A stretch of DNA of 64,000 nucleotides. Source: VXNE01 sp965217825. Its GTDB lineage: Bacteria; Pseudomonadota; Gammaproteobacteria; Pseudomonadales; Azotimanducaceae. The stretch spans positions 1,674,001 through 1,738,000 of the forward strand of contig OZ244571.1 of assembly GCA_965217825.1 (NCBI GenBank). Reading direction: 5' to 3'. Shown one piece after another: positions 61,031 through 64,000 of this stretch. A model generated the notes under the pieces. The model made no database searches. It was not told where the DNA came from and saw only the letters and a list, made by a program, of their open reading frames with translations. The number at the start of each line of letters is the position of its first letter. The stretch's first letter is position 1. The translations under genes were made by a program, and so were the position numbers.

Positions 61031-61333
61031 TCACACCGCCTTTGTGCGGCGATGCGTGATCTTTTCCTTGTGCTTGAGCACCTGACGATCGAGTTTGCTC
61101 GACAACGCGTCAATGGCGGCGTAGAGATCCGCGTCGTCCGCGCTGGCGAAGAGCTCGGTGCCGTTCGCGTGAACGGTCGCTTCCGCCCGCTGCACCAGCT
61201 TGTCGACGGATAGGACCACTCGGATATTGGTGATGTGGTCGTAGTGGCGTTCCAGGCGCCCGATCTTGTTCACGACGTATGCTCGAATGGGATCGGTGAC
61301 TTCAATGTGGTGTCCGGAAATGTTCAGTTGCAT
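61031..61333 (-). CDS. hpf: Ribosome hibernation promoting factor (HPF, short form)
   Basis: 100 aa. MQLNISGHHIEVTDPIRAYV and KIGRLERHYDHITNIRVVLS are HPF signatures, as is the KLDRQVLKHKEK helix. It binds idle ribosomes and dimerises them. Typical gene after rpoN. It is separated from rpoN by 134 bp, which may hold a promoter. Confidence 0.94.
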   Translation of the reverse strand: MQLNISGHHIEVTDPIRAYVVNKIGRLERHYDHITNIRVVLSVDKLVQRAEATVHANGTELFASADDADLYAAIDALSSKLDRQVLKHKEKITHRRTKAV

Positions 61334-61467
61334 GAAGACTCCCTATGTCTTGGTTTTCGCCGACGATCGCGGCGCTATCTCCGTTTCAGAACATGCAGCA
61401 CCCTTGGAAACACATTTCAGACTGGATTCTGGCGGGCCAAGGGCTTGAAGAGGGGTTGTCAAAGCGA

Positions 61468-62940
61468 TCAAACCAATCTCTTGCGCGCGTTGGAAGACGG
61501 TATGGCCATGGACTCGCGATATTTGGCGACGGTCCGGCGTGCCACCTCGATGTTGCGTTCCGCAAGCATGGACGCAATCCGGTTGTCGCTCAATGGCTGG
61601 TTCGGATTCTCGTCGGCGACGACTTTTTTGATCAATGCGCGAATGGCGGTGCTCGACACTTCTCCGCCCGTCGAGGTGCCGACATGGCTTGAGAAAAAGT
61701 ACTTCAATTCGAAAATCCCCCGCGGCGTCCGCATGTACTTGCGTGTCGTCACGCGCGAAATCGTCGACTCGTGCATGCCCACTGCGTTCGCGATGTCTGC
61801 GAGGATGAGGGGTTTCATCGCCTCTTCACCGTAGTCAAGGAAACCGCGCTGGCGCTCGATGATTTGGGTCGCGACCTTCAGCAACGTTTCGTTGCGGTTC
61901 CTGAGACTCTTCAGAAACCAGCGGGCATCCTGCAGATTGTTGCGCAGAAACGCGTTGTCGGCGCTGGAGTCGCCGCGCCGCACGAGACCGGCGTAGCCGT
62001 CGTGGATACGCACCCTCGGCACGGTATCGGCGTTGAGTTCCACTAGCCAGCGCCCATTGTCCTTGCTGACGAACACGTCGGGTTCTATGTATTCGCAGTC
62101 GAAGTCGCCGACCGCCGCCCCGGGACGGGGATTCAGCGAACGAATCAATTCCATGGCCCGCCTCAACGCTTCCACATCGCGCTTGGATGCACGCGCGAGC
62201 GCGTTGAAATCGCTGCCCGCGAGCATGTCGAAGTGCCGCTCGATCAGGCTGATGGCGTCGTCGCGCGAGGGGGTGTCCGGGGGCAATTGGTCGAGTTGCA
62301 GGAGCAGGCATTCGCGCAGATCCCGGGCGCCGATACCGACCGGCTCGAACTGCTGCACGCGCGTCAGAACCGCCTTCACGTCGTCGGCCGAAATGTCCCC
62401 CTGGCTGAATTCGACGAGGGATTCGGCAATATCCTCGACATCGACCTGCAGCATCCCGTCGGCGTCGATGGCTTCGATGATGGCTGCGGCAACAAGCTTG
62501 TCCCGCGGTGTCATCGGCGAAAGGTTCAATTGCCACAGAAGGTGATCGGCGAGGGATTCGGACGCGGGATTGTCGAACTGCATGCCATCGGGCAAAGGTG
62601 GCCCGGTCGGAGTCGACGCCTGATACACGTCATCCCAACTCGTATCGACCGGCAGTTCCTCGGGAATGCCGAGGTCTTCAATGAAGCCGTCTCCTTCGTC
62701 GTCACTCTCCGACGGCGGCTCTTCGCGGCGTTCCCACTCGGGATCGCTGCCCAGATCTTCCACCGCGACATCGCCAATGTCGTCGTCTTCCTCCAGTTCG
62801 AGCATCGGATTGGTTTCGACAGCTTCGCGTATCTCAAGGTTCAACTCGATGGCCGAGAGTTGCATCAGGCGTATCGCCTGCTGCAACTGCGGCGTCATCG
62901 TCATCTGTTGGCCGAATTTCAGGGACAGGGATTGTTTCAT
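61468..62940 (-). CDS. rpoN: RNA polymerase sigma-54 factor
   Basis: 490 aa. Region I starts MKQSLSLKFGQQMTMTPQLQ and QAIRLMQLSAIELNLEI, which bind activators and core. An acidic region II is at 45-110. The helix-turn-helix lies before the RpoN box, ARRTVAKYRESMAIPSS, near the C-terminus. It directs transcription from -24/-12 promoters with enhancer-binding activators. Follows lptB by 39 bp as in many proteobacteria. Confidence 0.97.
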   Translation of the reverse strand: MKQSLSLKFGQQMTMTPQLQQAIRLMQLSAIELNLEIREAVETNPMLELEEDDDIGDVAVEDLGSDPEWERREEPPSESDDEGDGFIEDLGIPEELPVDTSWDDVYQASTPTGPPLPDGMQFDNPASESLADHLLWQLNLSPMTPRDKLVAAAIIEAIDADGMLQVDVEDIAESLVEFSQGDISADDVKAVLTRVQQFEPVGIGARDLRECLLLQLDQLPPDTPSRDDAISLIERHFDMLAGSDFNALARASKRDVEALRRAMELIRSLNPRPGAAVGDFDCEYIEPDVFVSKDNGRWLVELNADTVPRVRIHDGYAGLVRRGDSSADNAFLRNNLQDARWFLKSLRNRNETLLKVATQIIERQRGFLDYGEEAMKPLILADIANAVGMHESTISRVTTRKYMRTPRGIFELKYFFSSHVGTSTGGEVSSTAIRALIKKVVADENPNQPLSDNRIASMLAERNIEVARRTVAKYRESMAIPSSNARKRLV

Positions 62941-62979
62941 TCGGCGCTCAATGGCTCTCCCGGGCTTTGCGAGTCTACT

Positions 62980-63741
62980 TTACAACTCGAACCGTTCTCC
63001 AAGGTATACGCTTCTCACGGTTTCGTTGGATAGTATGGCGTCGGCATCGCCCGCCGCAATGATGTGTCCGTCATTCACGATGTAGGCGCGGTCGCAGATG
63101 TCGAGGGTTTCCCTGACATTGTGATCGGTGATGAGTACGCCGATTTCGCGTTGCGCAAGGTCTCGGATCTCGTCCTTGATGTCGGCGACGGAGATCGGAT
63201 CGACTCCCGAAAACGGTTCGTCGAGGAGCATGAACGCGGGCTCCGCTGCGAGCGCCCGGGCGATCTCAACGCGGCGGCGCTCTCCACCCGATAATTGTTC
63301 GCCGATGGCGGTCTGGACGTCCTGCAGGCGGAACTCATCCAGCAGGCGGTCCACGAGCCGGCGCCGCGATTGCCGGCTCAAGCCACGGCGAAGTTCGACG
63401 ACCGCCCTCAGGTTGTCTTTTACGGACAGCTTTCGGAACACGCTCGCTTCCTGCGGCAGGTAACCGATGCCTGCGCGCGCCCGCGCGTGCATCGGGGCGC
63501 GGCTCAGGTCCGCGCTGTCGAGAAGGATCGATCCCGCGTCCATTCGCACCAAGCCGACGATCATGTAGAAGCACGTGGTCTTGCCGGCGCCGTTCGGTCC
63601 GAGCAGTCCTACGATTTCTCCGCTGGACAGGGAAATGCTCAACCCTTCGACGACGTTGCGGCCGCGATAGCGTTTGGTCAGGTTGGTTGCCGCGAGTTGG
63701 GAACTGCGCTCTGAACCGGGTTCGGAGGAAGGATTGGACAC
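62980..63741 (-). CDS. lptB: LPS export ABC transporter ATPase LptB
   Basis: 253 aa from a GTG at 63741. Walker A GPNGAGKTT, signature LSGGERRRVEIARAL, Walker B LLDEPFSGVD, and the H-loop TDHNVRETLDI are all present. It powers lipopolysaccharide extraction with LptF, G and C. It carries an extra ~12 residues at the N-terminus (MSNPSSEPGSERSSQ). The lptA stop is only 3 bp upstream. Confidence 0.95.
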   Translation of the reverse strand: MSNPSSEPGSERSSQLAATNLTKRYRGRNVVEGLSISLSSGEIVGLLGPNGAGKTTCFYMIVGLVRMDAGSILLDSADLSRAPMHARARAGIGYLPQEASVFRKLSVKDNLRAVVELRRGLSRQSRRRLVDRLLDEFRLQDVQTAIGEQLSGGERRRVEIARALAAEPAFMLLDEPFSGVDPISVADIKDEIRDLAQREIGVLITDHNVRETLDICDRAYIVNDGHIIAAGDADAILSNETVRSVYLGERFEL

Positions 63742-63744
63742 GCG

Positions 63745-64000
63745 CTATGGGCTGTTTTCTTGCGAGGGATGCTCCCTCGCGCTCCCCGGCTGAAGGCTCT
63801 TTTCTTGCGAGGGATGCTCCCTCGCGCTCCCCGGCTGAAGGCTCTCGGGCTGCAAGATCATTTCGACGCCTTCTTTCTCGCCGAAGGCCACTACTTTGCC
63901 CTGGCGCATGTCATATTTGATGACTTCGCCCCGAAATTCGTCGCTATCGTGCGCAAGCCAGGCGCGTCCGATCAACTCGATGCTCTGGTCGACCGGGTGG
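63745..64000 (-). CDS. lptA: LPS-transport protein LptA, C-terminal part with in-frame palindromic repeats (5' end outside window)
   Basis: The frame is open to the window edge. HPVDQSIELIGRAWLAHDSD, then EFRGEVIKYDMRQGKVVAFG, is the beta-jellyroll repeat pattern of LptA. It lies directly before lptB, the classical order. After MILQPE the ending is SLQPGSAREHPSQEK and SLQPGSAREHPSQEN then SP and a stop. This tail is encoded by the palindromic repeats and is foreign to LptA. The tail may stay flexible in the periplasm. Confidence 0.85.
   Translation of the reverse strand, partial: HPVDQSIELIGRAWLAHDSDEFRGEVIKYDMRQGKVVAFGEKEGVEMILQPESLQPGSAREHPSQEKSLQPGSAREHPSQENSP
63747..63850 (-). repeat. 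45-bp palindromic repeat, locus D (2 units) at the lptA 3' end
   Basis: CCGGCTG ends at 63792 and 63837, 45 bp apart, each with GCGAGGGATGCTCCCTCGC hairpins. The sense of lptA reads them in the same orientation and frame as yhdP reads locus C. The array runs to the stop codon. Confidence 0.93.

Noticed and set aside
1..64000. tRNA or rRNA genes
   Set aside because: I saw no cloverleaf ends or rRNA-like blocks by eye; a covariance search would be needed to exclude them fully.

Overview
The window reads as a GC-rich gammaproteobacterial chromosome. The strongest markers are two conserved blocks in typical gammaproteobacterial order. One is mreB-mreC-mreD-yhdP-tldD-pmbA (49.0-60.1 kb, + strand). 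The other is lptA-lptB-rpoN-hpf-ptsN-ptsO (64.0-60.2 kb, - strand), running towards the first. gatCAB, glcDEF, cysD/cysNC and glyQS-gcvR support the assignment. Several F420-type (luciferase-like and deazaflavin) oxidoreductases, many acyl-CoA-handling genes and an unusual number of broken genes point to an uncultured, possibly host-associated marine lineage. That last step is inference.

Layout. 0-5.4 kb: the end of a permease/M1-peptidase protein that has lost its catalytic motif, two LLM oxidoreductases around a phosphotransferase, then divergent glutaredoxin and DsbA-like genes. 5.4-9.7 kb: glcDEF plus a GNAT acetyltransferase. 9.85-13.5 kb: a duplicated TlpA-type thioredoxin protein and a dihydroorotase, both resembling Bacteroidota forms. 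13.5-17.3 kb: two acyl-CoA ligases flanking a DUF385 protein. 17.6-27.2 kb: a PspC pair and a surface-polysaccharide locus (O-antigen polymerase/ligase, glycosyltransferases, manC, epimerase, rmlA). 27.3-34.3 kb: one long - strand series of sulfate activation (cysD, cysNC), a DUF35/thiolase pair, yfcE, glyQS and gcvR.

34.4-45.6 kb is an accessory zone rich in decay. It holds a DUF4143 ATPase, a TRAP transporter with a frameshifted DctM and no adjacent DctP, an intact RES toxin-antitoxin pair, and an LLM pseudogene cut by a MITE. It also has a collapsed YejA-like binding protein, a Phd/ParE pair with a frameshifted toxin, a ThuA-like gene, a caspase-fold C13 peptidase with an in-frame UGA, a stand-alone formyltransferase and an internally deleted ABC exporter. 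gatBAC and mreB then resume core content. An IS110/IS1111-type element sits between mreB and mreC.

The most striking signal is a 45-bp palindromic repeat family (12 hairpins at four loci; 8-bp GCGAGGGG/CCCCTCGC stem). Its length is a multiple of three and it is stop-free in five of six frames. Arrays lie inside the reading frame of yhdP and at the 3' end of lptA, in the same orientation and frame, so both proteins carry QPGSARGHPSQE-like peptide repeats. The other arrays lie inside the MITE and directly before the mreC start. The behaviour resembles the Rickettsia palindromic elements, but the sequence and phylum differ. Two further repeat families, one of them a 111/99-bp tandem before rmlA, are also described.
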